NCBI GenBank assembly: GCA_013298745.1
Contig: JAAFIT010000162.1
Location: 1 to 6,093, forward strand
Direction of reading: 5' to 3'
DNA: 6,093 bases
From: Sphingomonadales bacterium
Lineage (GTDB): Bacteria > Pseudomonadota > Alphaproteobacteria > Sphingomonadales > Sphingomonadaceae
Below the pieces are notes generated by a model, which worked only from the letters and a program-made list of their open reading frames with translations, did no database searches and was not told the origin of the DNA. Made by a program: the position numbers and the translations under genes. Positions within the stretch are counted from its first letter, which is position 1. Each line of letters begins with the position of its first letter. Below are positions 5,902 through 6,093 of this stretch, one piece after another.

Positions 5902-6093
5902 TCACCCTTCGGCGCGCGCCGCCAGCCAGCGCTCCAGCCATTTGATCGAATATTCGCCATCGATGAAATCGGGCGCTTCGATGATCGCCTGCTGCAACGG
6001 GATCGTCGTCTTGGGACCGTGGATGACGAACTCTTCCAGCGCGCGGCGCAGACGCATCAACGCGTCGTTGCGGTTGGCGCCATAGACGATCAG
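5902..6093 (-). CDS. accC: acetyl-CoA carboxylase biotin carboxylase subunit (C-terminal 63 codons; 5' end beyond the right edge)
   Basis: The visible part begins [19 protein letters not shown] and continues with a GPKTTIPL block, a [17 protein letters not shown] block and a short ARAEG end before TGA at 5904-5902. This matches the C-terminal end of biotin carboxylase, where the ATP-dependent carboxylation of biotin on AccB starts fatty-acid synthesis; the IKT and YSIKWLE blocks are typical of alphaproteobacterial AccC. The catalytic and ATP-grasp parts lie outside the window. accB would be expected upstream (further right). The aat gene follows 25 bases downstream on the same strand, the usual alphaproteobacterial order. 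Generic propionyl/acyl-CoA carboxylase alpha chains share this region, but the stop directly after the carboxylase domain, with no biotinyl domain, favours stand-alone AccC. Confidence 0.93.
   Translation of the reverse strand: MIVYGANRNDALMRLRRALEEFVIHGPKTTIPLQQAIIEAPDFIDGEYSIKWLERWLAARAEG

Noticed and set aside
5877..5960. Longer aat start at ATG 5960
   Set aside because: The extra 28 residues are the accC 3' end read in another frame and precede the normal Aat N-terminus ([17 protein letters not shown]). GTG 5876 or TTG 5882 fits better.

Overview
The window looks like chromosomal DNA of an alphaproteobacterium, most probably a sphingomonad (Sphingomonadales). It is GC-rich, has dense short-spaced operons, and carries a cold-shock / DUF192 / NDUFA12 / mlaD / DUF2155 run that meets an accC-aat run. 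This is a familiar alphaproteobacterial housekeeping neighbourhood. The assignment is inference from gene order and protein signatures; no search was run.

Layout. At the left edge, on the minus strand, is the 5' portion of a CoxG-type SRPBCC gene (1-539). A divergent intergenic region (540-777) holds the only real non-coding space. From 778 to 5307 the plus strand carries six closely packed genes: a double cold-shock-domain protein, an exported DUF192 protein, an amidase-signature enzyme with an extra C-terminal domain, the NDUFA12-type accessory subunit of respiratory complex I, the lipid-transport protein MlaD, and an exported DUF2155 protein. Spacings are 18, about 0-50 (depending on the amidase start), 41, -1 and 3 bases, so they are probably one transcription unit. 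On the minus strand, the end of accC (biotin carboxylase) is followed after 25 bases by aat (leucyl/phenylalanyl-tRNA-protein transferase), which runs head-on into the DUF2155 gene.

How the genes relate. Most are envelope or core-metabolism functions: respiration (NDUFA12), inner-membrane to outer-membrane phospholipid traffic (MlaD), two small exported proteins of unknown function (DUF192, DUF2155), fatty-acid synthesis (AccC) and N-degron protein turnover (Aat). The amidase looks like a later insertion into an otherwise conserved series.

No mobile element, CRISPR, tRNA or defence system is visible. The points most worth a second look are: (i) the amidase has an apparent signal peptide encoded upstream of its only usable canonical start codon, with no ATG/GTG/TTG in that frame; (ii) the 3' ends of DUF2155 and aat overlap by 148 bases on opposite strands, with third codon positions facing each other; (iii) the amidase carries a C-terminal CHRD-like domain.
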